42,181 nt of DNA. It comes from Alphaproteobacteria bacterium. Its GTDB lineage: Bacteria; Pseudomonadota; Alphaproteobacteria; Micropepsales; Micropepsaceae. The notes below the pieces were generated by a model. That model had not been told where the DNA came from and did no database searches. It worked only from the letters and a program-made list of their open reading frames with translations. Each line of letters starts with the position of its first letter. Positions within the stretch are counted from its first letter, which is position 1. Position numbers and translations under genes: made by a program. This document shows, in pieces, positions 26,461-35,214 of the stretch. Location of the stretch: positions 1 through 42,181 of the forward strand of contig JACCXK010000093.1 in assembly GCA_013697055.1 (NCBI GenBank), given 5' to 3'.

Positions 26461-27427
26461 GCAATGTCTCCAGGATGGGCGGCGGCACCGCCCGCAGGAT
26501 CTGATTGAGAATCTGGTCGGAGGTCATGCCTTCCGACAGCGCCTCATAGGACGGCACCAGCCGGTGGCGCAGCACATCGGCCGCCACGTCCATCACATCG
26601 GCCGGCAGCACATAGTCGCGGCCGCGGATGAAAGCCAGCGCCCGCCCCGCCTCGATCATGGCAATGGAAGCGCGTGGGCTGGCGCCATACTGGATAAAGC
26701 GCCCCAATTGCGGCAACCCGCATTTCTCCGGCGCGCGGGTGGCGGCGACCACCTTCACGGCATAGATCATCAGCGACGGATCGACATAGAGCCGCCGCGC
26801 CGCTGCCTGCATCTGCAGCAGATCGTCGGTCGAGGTCACCGGCGCCACCGCCACCGGATCGCCGGTGACGCGCTGGACGATGACGAATTCCTCTTCCTCG
26901 GATGGATAGCCGATCAGGATCTTCATCATGAAACGATCCACTTGCGCTTCCGGCAGAGCATAGGTGCCTTCAGTCTCGATGGGGTTCTGGGTCGCCATCA
27001 CCACAAAGGGCTTTGGGACAACAAAGGATTCGCCGGCGATGGTGACCTGGCGCTCCTGCATCACTTCCAGCAGCGCGCTTTGCACCTTGGCGGGGGCGCG
27101 ATTGATTTCGTCGGCCAGCACCAGATTGGCGAACACCGGCCCCAGCATGGTGACGAACTCGCCATTCTTCTGGTTGAAAATGCGCGTGCCGGTGAGATCA
27201 GCGGGCACCAGGTCGGGGGTGAACTGGATGCGCTTGAACTTGCCCTGCATCGCCTTGGCCAGGGTGGCTACCGTTAAAGTCTTGGCCAGGCCCGGCACGC
27301 CTTCGACCAACAGATGCCCGCCCGCCAGCAGCGCCACCAGCACCCGCTCCAGGAAATGATCCTGGCCTACCACCACCTTCTTCACTTCATAAAGAAGATG
27401 TTCCAAACCCGGATGCGCGTTGCTCAT
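26444..27427 (-). CDS. MoxR-family AAA+ ATPase
   Basis: 327 residues. Walker A GVPGLAKT (about 42-49), Walker B VLADEINRAP (about 103), sensor 1 ATQNPIE, and the arginine-finger region ALPEAQVDRFMMK; the C-terminal lid is typical of MoxR. It acts as a cytosolic chaperone-like ATPase for VWA proteins. The start at MSNAHPGLEHLL was chosen because it gives the family N-terminus and lies ten bases after the protease stop; the longer frame runs through the protease gene. It is the second gene of the protease-moxR-DUF58-batA operon. Confidence 0.92.
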   Translation of the reverse strand: MSNAHPGLEHLLYEVKKVVVGQDHFLERVLVALLAGGHLLVEGVPGLAKTLTVATLAKAMQGKFKRIQFTPDLVPADLTGTRIFNQKNGEFVTMLGPVFANLVLADEINRAPAKVQSALLEVMQERQVTIAGESFVVPKPFVVMATQNPIETEGTYALPEAQVDRFMMKILIGYPSEEEEFVIVQRVTGDPVAVAPVTSTDDLLQMQAAARRLYVDPSLMIYAVKVVAATRAPEKCGLPQLGRFIQYGASPRASIAMIEAGRALAFIRGRDYVLPADVMDVAADVLRHRLVPSYEALSEGMTSDQILNQILRAVPPPILETLRAASL

Positions 27428-27437
27428 GTCCTGTCCT

Positions 27438-28478
27438 CTAAAGTGGGCTGGTCCCAACGGCCTTGGCCGCATTCTCGATGGGCACGGCGAAGGCCATGCC
27501 GGCAAAGACATGCTGGCCGGTGGGATTGAAGATCGCGGTGACGATGCCCACCACCTCACCCTCGCGGTTGACCAGCGGTCCGCCGGAATTGCCGGGGTTC
27601 GCCGCGGCGTCGAACTGGATCAGGTTGGAAAGCCGCGCTTCGCCCTCCTTGCGGTCGGGATCGACGAATTCGCGCTTCAGCCCCGCAACCACGCCGGCGG
27701 AGACCGAAGGCCCCAGGCCAAAGGGAAAGCCCACCGCCACCACAGGATCGCCGGGATTGAGTCCGCCGGTGGAGGCCAATGTGGCGGGCTTGAGATCATC
27801 GGGCGCAGTCTTGGCCCGGATCACCGCCAAGTCGTTTTCCGGTTGGATGTTGACGACACTGGCTTCGGATTTGCTGCCGTCCCAGAAGGTCACCACCCAG
27901 CGATCGGTGGAGCGGATGACGTGCAGATTGGTGAGAATGTCGCCCTTGGCGGTGATCACCACGCCGCTGCCGATGGAATCCGGCTTGTCTTTATCCTGCT
28001 GGTCGTCGGGGGTGCGCGGCGGCAGGACATGCTGGCCGCCTGGCTTTTCCTTTTTCATTTTCTTCGCCGCGGCCGCTTCCGCCTTGGCTTCCTGGGCGGC
28101 GCGTTCGGGCGACAGGAACCCTTCCACCCGCACCACCGAAGGCCCCACCATGGCGGCGGCTATGGCCGTGTCGGCGGGCGGCGCATCGGTGTGCGACATG
28201 GTGTATTTCACCGCATTGTCGATATCCCACTGACTGAGCGCGCGCGGGCCGGGATGGAAAAGCTGCCAGCCGCCGATCAGCAGCAGCACCGCCAGCGCCG
28301 ATGCAACGGCCGGCAGGATGCGCTCATGCCGCGCGGCGAAACTCTTGCTCCAGGACCAAAGCTGCGCGCCAAGGCGTGGACTTTCCTCCCACTGCGCGTG
28401 TTGCGGCGCCTGGGAAGGAACGCTACCGGCGGAACCACGCTGCCGTCCCGCACGGCTATAAAGCGATTTGCGCTTCAT
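27438..28478 (-). CDS. Membrane-anchored trypsin-like serine protease (Deg-like, no PDZ)
   Basis: 346 residues: a basic cytoplasmic N-terminus, one membrane helix (about 54-72), a charged Ala/Lys linker (about 125-165) and an S1C-type protease domain. The catalytic triad is His186 (TNLHVI), Asp216 (ENDLAVI) and Ser298 (NPGNSGGPL). The C-terminus ends right after the protease fold, so there is no PDZ domain, unlike DegP/DegS. The active site faces the periplasm. It leads the moxR-DUF58-batA operon with a ten-base gap, an uncommon arrangement suggesting an envelope quality-control module. Confidence 0.87.
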   Translation of the reverse strand: MKRKSLYSRAGRQRGSAGSVPSQAPQHAQWEESPRLGAQLWSWSKSFAARHERILPAVASALAVLLLIGGWQLFHPGPRALSQWDIDNAVKYTMSHTDAPPADTAIAAAMVGPSVVRVEGFLSPERAAQEAKAEAAAAKKMKKEKPGGQHVLPPRTPDDQQDKDKPDSIGSGVVITAKGDILTNLHVIRSTDRWVVTFWDGSKSEASVVNIQPENDLAVIRAKTAPDDLKPATLASTGGLNPGDPVVAVGFPFGLGPSVSAGVVAGLKREFVDPDRKEGEARLSNLIQFDAAANPGNSGGPLVNREGEVVGIVTAIFNPTGQHVFAGMAFAVPIENAAKAVGTSPL

Positions 28479-28574
28479 ACCGACTTCACCCGAAGGCCGC
28501 GAGGCAAGCCTATTAGGCTTTTGGCTGCGACTTCAAGCGGACGGGTGCGCGGCTATCGCGGAATGACGGAACCT

Positions 28575-29114
28575 TTACGGTTTGGCCGCCGATAAAGTGG
28601 GGAATTCCAGTGGACCGGCATAGCCAAGGTCCTTGATCTGCTTGGTCATCCTGTCCACCAGCACCTGCGCCGGGCGCGGCTCGCGGGTATAGAGATTGAC
28701 CTCGGTCATCTCAGGATTGGCGATCATGAACCAACTGTCGCCATGATCCAGCACCCAATATTCGCGGTGGATGGGGAACAGCCCACCCAGCGCCCGGTAA
28801 GTGACATCGACCTTGGTGTTGGTGCCGGGGTTGAGGATCTTCAACGGCCCGCCAATGGACTCTTCCTTGCCGTCCGGCGTCTTGTCGTGACAGGCGTCAC
28901 GTTCAAAGATTCCGCCATCTTTGCTCTGGTAATCGGTGACACCGGCAACGCAGCCGGCGTTAAAGCTCTTGGGGGTGCGGCCAATCTCGTACCAGCGTCC
29001 GGCAAAGAAGCTGGCTGCGTCCACCGGCCTGGCCGGCTCCGGCGCTTTGGGCGCGGCGGCAAAGGCAGAAATGGTGGTCATGGCCAGAAGGGCCAGGGCG
29101 GCAGCGGCTTTCAT
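28575..29114 (-). CDS. Exported lipocalin-family protein (Blc-like)
   Basis: 179 residues with a signal peptide (MKAAAALALLAMTTISAFAA) and the lipocalin signature GRWYEIGR (39-46). Later strands are YQSKDGGIFERDACHD, YWVLDHGDSWFMIAN and LYTREPR. No lipobox cysteine follows the signal, so it is probably a soluble periplasmic protein rather than a lipoprotein. Lipocalins bind lipids or hydrophobic ligands. It starts eight bases after the YncE-like gene and ends the exported-protein operon. Confidence 0.85.
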   Translation of the reverse strand: MKAAAALALLAMTTISAFAAAPKAPEPARPVDAASFFAGRWYEIGRTPKSFNAGCVAGVTDYQSKDGGIFERDACHDKTPDGKEESIGGPLKILNPGTNTKVDVTYRALGGLFPIHREYWVLDHGDSWFMIANPEMTEVNLYTREPRPAQVLVDRMTKQIKDLGYAGPLEFPTLSAAKP

Positions 29115-29122
29115 GTCATCTC

Positions 29123-30265
29123 CTAGCGGCTGTGCTGGGTGGACAGCGAGCCGGGGCGCGATTCAAAGGTCAAACTCGCGGCATCGTCGCGCGCCAGGCT
29201 GTGGCCGTCAAAGCGGAAGACCTGAATGATGCGTTCCGTAGCGCATTGCTGCAGCACCAGCTTGCCGTCGTCGCTCCAGGCCAGACCCTGCGCCCAGTGG
29301 CAGGAACTGGCCTCGGTCACCGGGGTCAGGGTGCCCGGCCCCAACGCGTAAATCCGCACGATGCCGACCAGACCGTCATATTTGGGGTCGCTGCGCACCG
29401 TCGCCGCGCCATTGGCCAGCACCAGCGCGGCATAACGGCCATCCGGCGACAAGGCGACATGTTCGGGCGTCTTACCCACTTCCAGGTTCAGCGCCAGCTT
29501 GCCGGTCTTCAGATCGATCATGGTCAGGGTGCCGGCGGTTTTCTTCTCCAGCATGCCGCCGACATTGGTGTTGATCAGCCAATTGCCGTCCGGCGTGATC
29601 ATGGCGCCGTAGGGCGAGTTGCCGGTCGCCACATCCTTGCCGCTGCGGGTAACGCGGGAGCCATCGATCTCCAATTCCATGATCCTGGTGGCGCCCATGG
29701 CCACGGCATAGGCCTTGCGGCCATCCGGTGCGAACACGACATCGCTGGGCGCCGCACCCTTGCCCAGGTCCACTTTTCCGGCAGGCGTGAGATGCTTGTC
29801 GAGCAGGGTAAAGACCGTGACGGAGTCGTCGGTCTTGCCGGCGACCAGCACCAAATTCCCGGCACGGTTGATGCTGACGCCGCCGGGGGTCAGGCCGGCA
29901 TGAACGGTCTGCAGCAGCCTGGGATGGGCGGGATCGGCCAGATCGACCACCGACACCGTGTCGCCGGGCACGGGATTTTCCGGATCGGTCTCCACATAAT
30001 TCTGCGCCGCGGTGATGATGGCGAACTTCTCGCCCGCGCCCACCGCCACCGCATTGGGCGATCCGATCATGGCGGCGGGTACCTGCAGCGTGCCGATCAC
30101 GCGCGGCGGATAGTGATTCATGTCCAGGACAGAAACGCTGTCGGGGGTGCGCGGGGTGGGATCGCCCTTGACGATCTGCTTGCCGTCATTGGCCGAGATC
30201 ATCAGGCCCGCATGGGCGGCTGTGGAACACAGCAGCAAACCCGCCAGTGCCGCCAGCCGCCTCAT
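29123..30265 (-). CDS. Exported YncE-like beta-propeller protein
   Basis: 380 residues: signal peptide MRRLAALAGLLLCSTAAHAG followed by repeated propeller blades (SVSVLDMNHYPPR, TVSVVDLADPAHP, LVLVAGKTDDSV, DVVFAPDGRKAYAV, ITPDGNWLINTN, ALSPDGRYAALV), the seven-bladed YVTN/lactonase-like type. It is likely periplasmic. I place the start at 30265, where ATG overlaps the upstream TGA by four bases; an ATG at 30277 is also in frame. Such propellers may bind DNA or ligands or act as lactonases; no catalytic set is recognisable. Confidence 0.82.
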   Translation of the reverse strand: MRRLAALAGLLLCSTAAHAGLMISANDGKQIVKGDPTPRTPDSVSVLDMNHYPPRVIGTLQVPAAMIGSPNAVAVGAGEKFAIITAAQNYVETDPENPVPGDTVSVVDLADPAHPRLLQTVHAGLTPGGVSINRAGNLVLVAGKTDDSVTVFTLLDKHLTPAGKVDLGKGAAPSDVVFAPDGRKAYAVAMGATRIMELEIDGSRVTRSGKDVATGNSPYGAMITPDGNWLINTNVGGMLEKKTAGTLTMIDLKTGKLALNLEVGKTPEHVALSPDGRYAALVLANGAATVRSDPKYDGLVGIVRIYALGPGTLTPVTEASSCHWAQGLAWSDDGKLVLQQCATERIIQVFRFDGHSLARDDAASLTFESRPGSLSTQHSR

Positions 30266-30795
30266 TGATCCGGGCATCCGCTGCCATATTCGTTGAAGGC
30301 CATGATCGAGGCATCCATCCGCGCCCTGGCCTTGTTCTTGTTGGTCTCGGACACCAGGATGCGGTGGTTCTCGATCGTCGCCAAAGCCATGGCCGCCGGC
30401 TTGCCGGCATCGGACCGCGACTGCCGAACAGTGACGAAATCGCGGATGCAGCGCTGATAGGCATCCGACAAAGCGGCATAGCGCTTGGTCGCCGCCATGC
30501 CGGCGACGATCTCCTCCCGGCTGGCGACCAGGCCGTTCACCGCGGCGGGCATTTGCGGCGCCGTGCAATTGTCACGGGCGAAGCTCTGGCCCACCCAGGC
30601 CGGATCGGGGCGGCTGTCCACCACCTCGCCGGTCTTGCAGATGGGCGCAAAGGGCTTGCCTTCGGCCAGCCGCGCCGAATTCACGCCGGTTTGGGGCTTC
30701 GCCGCCGGCTGGGGCATGGCGAGGGCCGCCAGCACCACGCCGGATACGGCAAGCGCCGCAAGAAGCCCGGCGCCGGTTGCGATCTTCTTCAACAT
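30262..30795 (-). CDS. Exported or membrane-anchored protein with Cys residues, unknown function
   Basis: 177 residues starting MLKKIATGAGLLAALAVSGV, a signal or anchor helix, then a mainly helical body. Cysteines lie in PICKTGE, DNCTAPQ, RCIRDF and GSGC, compatible with disulfides in the periplasm. I recognise no family. The start at 30795 is supported by AAGGCGG, which overlaps the upstream stop; an upstream ATG (30831) would lie inside the NHL gene. It sits between two propeller genes in one operon, suggesting a shared export-side function. Confidence 0.68.
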   Translation of the reverse strand: MLKKIATGAGLLAALAVSGVVLAALAMPQPAAKPQTGVNSARLAEGKPFAPICKTGEVVDSRPDPAWVGQSFARDNCTAPQMPAAVNGLVASREEIVAGMAATKRYAALSDAYQRCIRDFVTVRQSRSDAGKPAAMALATIENHRILVSETNKNKARARMDASIMAFNEYGSGCPDQ

Positions 30796-30805
30796 CAACG
30801 CCGCC

Positions 30806-32086
30806 TTACGGATTGATGACGCTGCCTCCAACGACCTTCTGCTTCAGCAGCGAACTCAGCGGCACCATGCCCTTGTAGACGAACTTCTGCACCCGCTGAC
30901 CGCGATAGGTCTCGGTGGTGTAGATGTTGCCCTTGGTGTCGGTGACGATGGAGTGCACCGCATAGAACTGGCCCGGGCCGCGGCCGCCGCCGCCGAACCA
31001 GTACAGTTCCTTCATGGTCTTGCGGTCGAACACATGGATGTTCTCGTTGGCGCCGTCGGAGACATAGGCGAACTTCTGCGCCGGATCGCGGCTGAAGGCC
31101 ATTTCCCAGGCCGAGCCGTCGCCGCGGGTCTCCGGCTTCAGCGCATACTGGGCGACATAGGTGCCGTCCATCTTGAACACCTGGATGCGGTTATTGGTGC
31201 GGTCGCAGGCATAGATCAGCCCGTCATTGCTGGGCTGGGCGCAATGCATCGGATTGCCGAACTGCGGCGAGTTCACATCATAGTGCGGGATGGGCGTGTC
31301 ATCGGGCTTGTGACCGTAAGCGCCCCACATGCGCTTGAACTTCAGGGTGGTGGCGTCCCAGATCGACACGCGCTTGTTGCCGTAGCCGTCGGCCAGGATC
31401 ATCTCGTTGCCGGCGAAACGAATCTGCGCGACGCCGCGCACATTCTCGGTGTCCAGGCTGCCCTTGCTGCCATTGGCCTTGCCGATCTGGCCCAGATATT
31501 TGCCATCGGGGGTGAATTTCAGGATGAAGCTGTCGTGATATTGGCCGACCCCCCCGCCGGCATAGAGCGGCGGCACCACATTCGGCGGCGCCGAAAACTG
31601 CGCCGCACTGCCGGGCGCCGCCATGGGCTGATAGGCGCCATTGCCGCCCAGCCAGATATTGCCGTCCGGCGCAACGGTGATGCCGTGATTGGAGCTGGGC
31701 CAGTCATGGCCGTTGCCCTTGACCTCGTCGCGGCCCCAATGGCGGATCAATTCGCCGGCCGGATTGAACTCCAGCACGTCGGGGGCGGCAGTGCAGCAAT
31801 CGGCTTCATTGCGGGTGGCGTAGGATTCCTTCTGCTCCAGGGTCTGGGGGCGGTGGACGATCCAGACATTGTCCTTGGCGTCCATCGACAGGCCGATGAC
31901 CATCGCCAGGCGCCAGTGATTGGGCAAAGGCTTGGGCCAGAAGGGGTCGACCTCGAACTTGGGCACCATGATGTCGCCCGACGACTCTTGCGCCTGGGCG
32001 GTGCGATATGCGGACGGTCCGGCGCCGAGCCCCGCGACAAGCGTGGCGGCCCCGGCGGCAAGCAGAAACTTCCTGGAAAAATGCAT
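30806..32086 (-). CDS. Exported NHL-repeat beta-propeller protein
   Basis: 426 residues with a signal (MHFSRKFLLAAGAATLVAGL) and NHL-type blades: GLSMDAKDNVWIVHRP, HGITVAPDGNIWLGG, ILKFTPDGKYLGQIG, LIYACDRTNNRIQVF, HSIVTDTKGNIYTTET. The layout resembles peptidyl-alpha-hydroxyglycine lyase-like propellers common in environmental proteobacteria. A vicinal Cys pair in EADCCTAAP may form a disulfide. ATG 32086 lies behind GGGGGTTGGG. It is the first gene of the NHL / Cys-protein / YncE / lipocalin operon, divergent from the methyltransferase gene. Enzyme activity is not established by sequence. Confidence 0.82.
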   Translation of the reverse strand: MHFSRKFLLAAGAATLVAGLGAGPSAYRTAQAQESSGDIMVPKFEVDPFWPKPLPNHWRLAMVIGLSMDAKDNVWIVHRPQTLEQKESYATRNEADCCTAAPDVLEFNPAGELIRHWGRDEVKGNGHDWPSSNHGITVAPDGNIWLGGNGAYQPMAAPGSAAQFSAPPNVVPPLYAGGGVGQYHDSFILKFTPDGKYLGQIGKANGSKGSLDTENVRGVAQIRFAGNEMILADGYGNKRVSIWDATTLKFKRMWGAYGHKPDDTPIPHYDVNSPQFGNPMHCAQPSNDGLIYACDRTNNRIQVFKMDGTYVAQYALKPETRGDGSAWEMAFSRDPAQKFAYVSDGANENIHVFDRKTMKELYWFGGGGRGPGQFYAVHSIVTDTKGNIYTTETYRGQRVQKFVYKGMVPLSSLLKQKVVGGSVINP

Positions 32087-32116
32087 GACCCAACCCCCGT
32101 TGGAGGCTGTTGCCGG

Positions 32117-32205
32117 CCTTATGGCCTTCCGAGCCTCTCCCTTATGGGCCAAGCGTTACATGGGCGGGGGACCTGCGCAACCCTGTCCGGGCTTGTCCCA
32201 TAAGG
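32117..32205. promoter_or_regulatory. Possible operator: repeated CCTTATGG motif
   Basis: In the 184-base divergent region CCTTATGG occurs at 32117 and in CCTTATGGG (32140-32148), and the exact inverse CCCATAAGG lies at 32197-32205. Two direct copies and one inverted copy between two divergent genes could bind a regulator of both. This is pattern evidence only. Confidence 0.3.
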
Positions 32206-32270
32206 CATTTTTCCCTTTAGATGATCTGCCACCGCGCCCATTTCGTAAGCAGTTGCAACAAGGATTTTGC

Positions 32271-33293
32271 ATGAGTTTCGCCACCGCCGCCGCCAATCTT
32301 GCCGAACGCGCGCCCCTGCCCGATTTCGTGATCCGCGCCGGGATGCGCCGGGTGATCGCCGCCAATGACGCCTGCGTCACGCCGCCCGGCACCGATGCGG
32401 ATTTCGCCCGCGCCATGTCCGGCCATGCCATCGCCGAACATGCCGATGCCGCCAACCGCCAGCATTACGAATTGCCGCCCGAATTCTTTGCCCTGTTCCT
32501 GGGGCCGCACCGCAAATATTCCAGCTGCCTGTATCCGAAGGGCACCGAAACTTTGGGCGAAGCCGAAGCCATCGCCCTGGCCGAGACGGTGGCCCATGCC
32601 GGGCTGGCGAACGGCCAGGAGATTTTGGAACTGGGCTGCGGCTGGGGTTCGCTGTCGCTATACATGGCCGAGAAGTTTCCCGGCGCGCGCATCACCTCGG
32701 TCTCCAATTCCGCACCGCAGCGCGGTTACATCGAAGCCCAGGCGCGGGCGCGCGGCTTGACCAACCTCACCGTCATCACCGCCGACATGAATGACTTCAA
32801 CACCGACAAGGCATTCGACCGGGTGGTGTCGGTGGAGATGTTCGAGCATATGGCCAACTGGCAGGCGCTGCTCAGCCGCGTGCGCACATGGCTGAAACCC
32901 GACGGACGGCTGTTCATTCATATCTTCACCCATCGCCATCGTCCGGCGCGCTATGACTGGCGCGATTCGGAAGACTGGATGGGCCAGCATTTCTTCACCG
33001 GCGGCATCATGCCGACTGTGGGCCTGATCCGGCAATTTCCCGACCTGTTCACGGTGGAAGAGGAATGGCGCTGGAGCGGCAGCCATTACAAGCGCACCGC
33101 CCTGCAATGGCTGGATCTGTTCGATGCCAATCGCGCCAGGATCGATCCCATCCTGAAGGACGTTTATGGCGCGCAGGCCGGGGTGTGGCGGCGGCGCTGG
33201 CGCATGTTCTTCCTGGCCACCGCCGAAAGCTTCGGTTTCAAGGATGGTGACGCCTGGGGCGTCAACCATTACCGGCTGAAACCTTCTCTCTAA
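32271..33293 (+). CDS. SAM-dependent methyltransferase, CFA-synthase superfamily, coclaurine N-methyltransferase-like
   Basis: 340 residues. Substrate-entry segment HYELPPEFFALFLGPHRKYSS starts at residue 65, SAM motif LELGCGWGS is at 119-127, SVSNSAPQ at 143-150, SVEMFEHM near 190, and the C-terminal GVWRRRWRMFF...WGVNHY block. These match, in order, the plant coclaurine N-methyltransferase layout and its bacterial relatives. The long N-terminal domain of true cyclopropane synthases is missing. It is likely to be annotated as a CFA synthase, but an N- or C-methyltransferase acting on a small amine or lipid is equally possible. ATG 32271 has AAGGA upstream. Confidence 0.83.
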   Translation: MSFATAAANLAERAPLPDFVIRAGMRRVIAANDACVTPPGTDADFARAMSGHAIAEHADAANRQHYELPPEFFALFLGPHRKYSSCLYPKGTETLGEAEAIALAETVAHAGLANGQEILELGCGWGSLSLYMAEKFPGARITSVSNSAPQRGYIEAQARARGLTNLTVITADMNDFNTDKAFDRVVSVEMFEHMANWQALLSRVRTWLKPDGRLFIHIFTHRHRPARYDWRDSEDWMGQHFFTGGIMPTVGLIRQFPDLFTVEEEWRWSGSHYKRTALQWLDLFDANRARIDPILKDVYGAQAGVWRRRWRMFFLATAESFGFKDGDAWGVNHYRLKPSL

Positions 33294-33302
33294 TTTTGGG
33301 CT

Positions 33303-33851
33303 TTAATTGCGAAGCGTGAAAGTTGCGCCGCTCTCGCGGCCATTGCCCCATAGCGAAAACGGACTTGGGGTCATCGCCTGTCCCGGCTGCGGCGGCGCGG
33401 TGGAAATCAATGTCACCTCCATCACCAGCACCTGATCGGGTCCCACCGCGCCATTCAGCGCGCCTTTGGGACCAAAAGCCAGGTTGGCGGGAATGACGAG
33501 TTGCCAGCGGTCGCCCTCATGCATCAGGGGCAAAGCCTCGGCCAGGCCGGCCAGGGACACCGTGCTGATCAACAGCGAAGCGGGCAGCACCGGGGTGGTG
33601 CTGTCCACCACTGCGCCGTTGATCAGACGCATGGCATAAGCGACGCGCACCACATCACTGCCGCCCGGCCGTTTGCCGGTGCCGGCGCGCGTGACGCGAT
33701 ATTGCAGCCCGCTAGGGCGGATGATGGTGCCGGGCTTTTTGGCATTGGCGGCCAGGAAGGCGGCGTTGGCAGCCGGGCTCAGCGCATCGTCGGCGGCGAA
33801 GGCCGCCCCCGTGCAGAACAACAATCCCAACAGGACGGCGCGTCTTCTCAT
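33303..33851 (-). CDS. Exported FKBP-type peptidyl-prolyl isomerase
   Basis: 182 residues: signal peptide MRRRAVLLGLLFCTGAAFAA, then an FKBP fold (SGLQYRVTRAGTGKRPGGSDVV, about 47-68; MRLINGAVVDST; LPLMHEGDRWQLVIPANLAFG, about 107-127; LVMEVTLIS). The usual VIPGW segment reads LAGLAEALPLM, so ligand-pocket residues are partly altered. It is probably periplasmic folding help. It overlaps the cupin gene by ATGA and is convergent with the methyltransferase, nine bases apart. Confidence 0.84.
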   Translation of the reverse strand: MRRRAVLLGLLFCTGAAFAADDALSPAANAAFLAANAKKPGTIIRPSGLQYRVTRAGTGKRPGGSDVVRVAYAMRLINGAVVDSTTPVLPASLLISTVSLAGLAEALPLMHEGDRWQLVIPANLAFGPKGALNGAVGPDQVLVMEVTLISTAPPQPGQAMTPSPFSLWGNGRESGATFTLRN

Positions 33852-34255
33852 TTCATCCCGGGCATGGCCGGCATGGTGAGCGTCGCGCCGGTGGGCGCCA
33901 CGAACACCGCCAGGATGCTGGCCGGTTCGCTGTCGCTGGCATTCTCGCTCACCATATGGGTGCTGCCTTCCGGCTCGAAGAAGGTTTCACCGGGGCCAAA
34001 GACCTTCACCGGACCGTTGGTGGAAACCTGCGAGCGCACCTTGCCGCTCACCACATAGACAAAGACGCTGCCGGGATGGCGATGGGCCGCGGACTTGCCG
34101 CCCGGCGGGTAATTGACCGTCACCGCCGTCAGGGTCTGGCCAGGCGCATTGGCCAGTGCCTGGGCCATCAGGGGGCTGACTTTGGCGGCGGGAGCCTCGG
34201 CCGCCAGCGCGGGCGCTGCGGCCAGCAACAACGATACAGCAATCAGAATTCGCAT
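33848..34255 (-). CDS. Exported small cupin-domain protein
   Basis: 135 residues: signal peptide MRILIAVSLLLAAAPALA, then one cupin with motif 1 YPPGGKSAAHRHPGSVFVYVVSG (about 49-71; two His) and motif 2 PGETFFEPEGSTHMVSEN (about 88-105; one His). The metal site looks complete (His, His, Glu/Asp, His). It is likely a periplasmic metal-binding cupin. It starts five bases after the hydrolase stop and overlaps the FKBP gene by four. The function is undetermined; ChrR-like and dioxygenase-like alternatives cannot be separated. Confidence 0.82.
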   Translation of the reverse strand: MRILIAVSLLLAAAPALAAEAPAAKVSPLMAQALANAPGQTLTAVTVNYPPGGKSAAHRHPGSVFVYVVSGKVRSQVSTNGPVKVFGPGETFFEPEGSTHMVSENASDSEPASILAVFVAPTGATLTMPAMPGMK

Positions 34256-34260
34256 TCGGT

Positions 34261-35085
34261 TTACCCCTTGATAAAGGCCAACAGGTCGGCGTTGATCGTG
34301 TCGGCCTGGGTGGTGATCATGCCGTGCGGGAAATCCTTGTAGGTTTTCAGTATGCCATTTTCGAGTAGCTTGGCGGAAAGCGGTCCCGAGGCGACATAAG
34401 GAACGATCTGGTCGTCCTCGCTGTGCATCACCAGTACAGGCACGGTGATCTTCCTGAGATCTTCGGTGAAGTCGGTCTGGGAAAAGGCGACGATGCCGTC
34501 GTAATGCGCCTTGGCGCCGCCCATCATGCCTTGCCGCCACCAATTGGCGATGGCGGATTCCTGGGATTTCACACCCGGCCGGTTGAAGCCATAGAATGGC
34601 CCTTCGGGCACGTCGCGGTAGAATTTCGAGCGGTTGGCCGCGAGTTGCGCCTGCAGATCATCGAACACGGCCTTGGGCAGGCCGTCCGGATTGGCTTGTG
34701 TCTTGACCATCAGCGGCGGCACCGCGCTGATGATGGCCGCCTTGGAAACACGGCTCTCTCCATGACGGGCCAGATAGGCCACCACCTCGCCGCCGCCGGT
34801 GGAATGGCCGACATGCACCGCGTCTTTCAGGTCCAGATGCGCGGTCAGCGCCGCCAGGTCGTCGGCATAGTGATTCATGTCATGACCGCCGCCGGTTTGG
34901 GTGGAACGGCCATGGCCGCGCCGGTCATGGGCGATGACGCGAAAGCCCTTTCCCACAAAGAACAGCAGCTGCGCGTCCCAGTCATCGGACGATAGCGGCC
35001 AGCCATGCGAAAACACGATCGGCTGGCCGGAGCCCCAGTCCTTGTAGAAGATTTCCGTACCGTCCTTGGTGGTGATGCTGGGCAT
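34261..35085 (-). CDS. Alpha/beta hydrolase, non-haem chloroperoxidase-like
   Basis: 274 residues, cytosolic. [11 protein letters not shown] (about 28-38) is the oxyanion region; nucleophile elbow GHSTGGGE (about 94-101) gives Ser at about 96; acid Asp in HSEDDQIVP (about 225); His in DFPHGM (about 253). These match the cofactor-free haloperoxidase/esterase group (perhydrolase-like). ATG 35085 has AAGGAGA upstream, while the longer frame lies opposite the nucleoside hydrolase. It leads the hydrolase-cupin-FKBP operon. Physiological substrates are unknown. Confidence 0.87.
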   Translation of the reverse strand: MPSITTKDGTEIFYKDWGSGQPIVFSHGWPLSSDDWDAQLLFFVGKGFRVIAHDRRGHGRSTQTGGGHDMNHYADDLAALTAHLDLKDAVHVGHSTGGGEVVAYLARHGESRVSKAAIISAVPPLMVKTQANPDGLPKAVFDDLQAQLAANRSKFYRDVPEGPFYGFNRPGVKSQESAIANWWRQGMMGGAKAHYDGIVAFSQTDFTEDLRKITVPVLVMHSEDDQIVPYVASGPLSAKLLENGILKTYKDFPHGMITTQADTINADLLAFIKG

Positions 35086-35147
35086 GGGCCGTCTCCTTTG
35101 GGCAAAGGCAGAATGGGGTGCGCATGTGACCGTTTTTGGGCTCATCC

Positions 35148-35166
35148 GGTCAAGATCACTTTGACC
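35148..35166. promoter_or_regulatory. Inverted repeat in divergent promoter region
   Basis: GGTCAA (35148-35153), seven bases, TTGACC (35161-35166), midway between the divergent hydrolase and nucleoside hydrolase genes. It could be an operator for a dimeric regulator; TTGACC also resembles a -35 element. Weak evidence. Confidence 0.3.
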
Positions 35167-35214
35167 TTTTGGTTCCAAATCCGGCATCATGGCGCCAAAC
35201 AACAGGGGTGGAAC

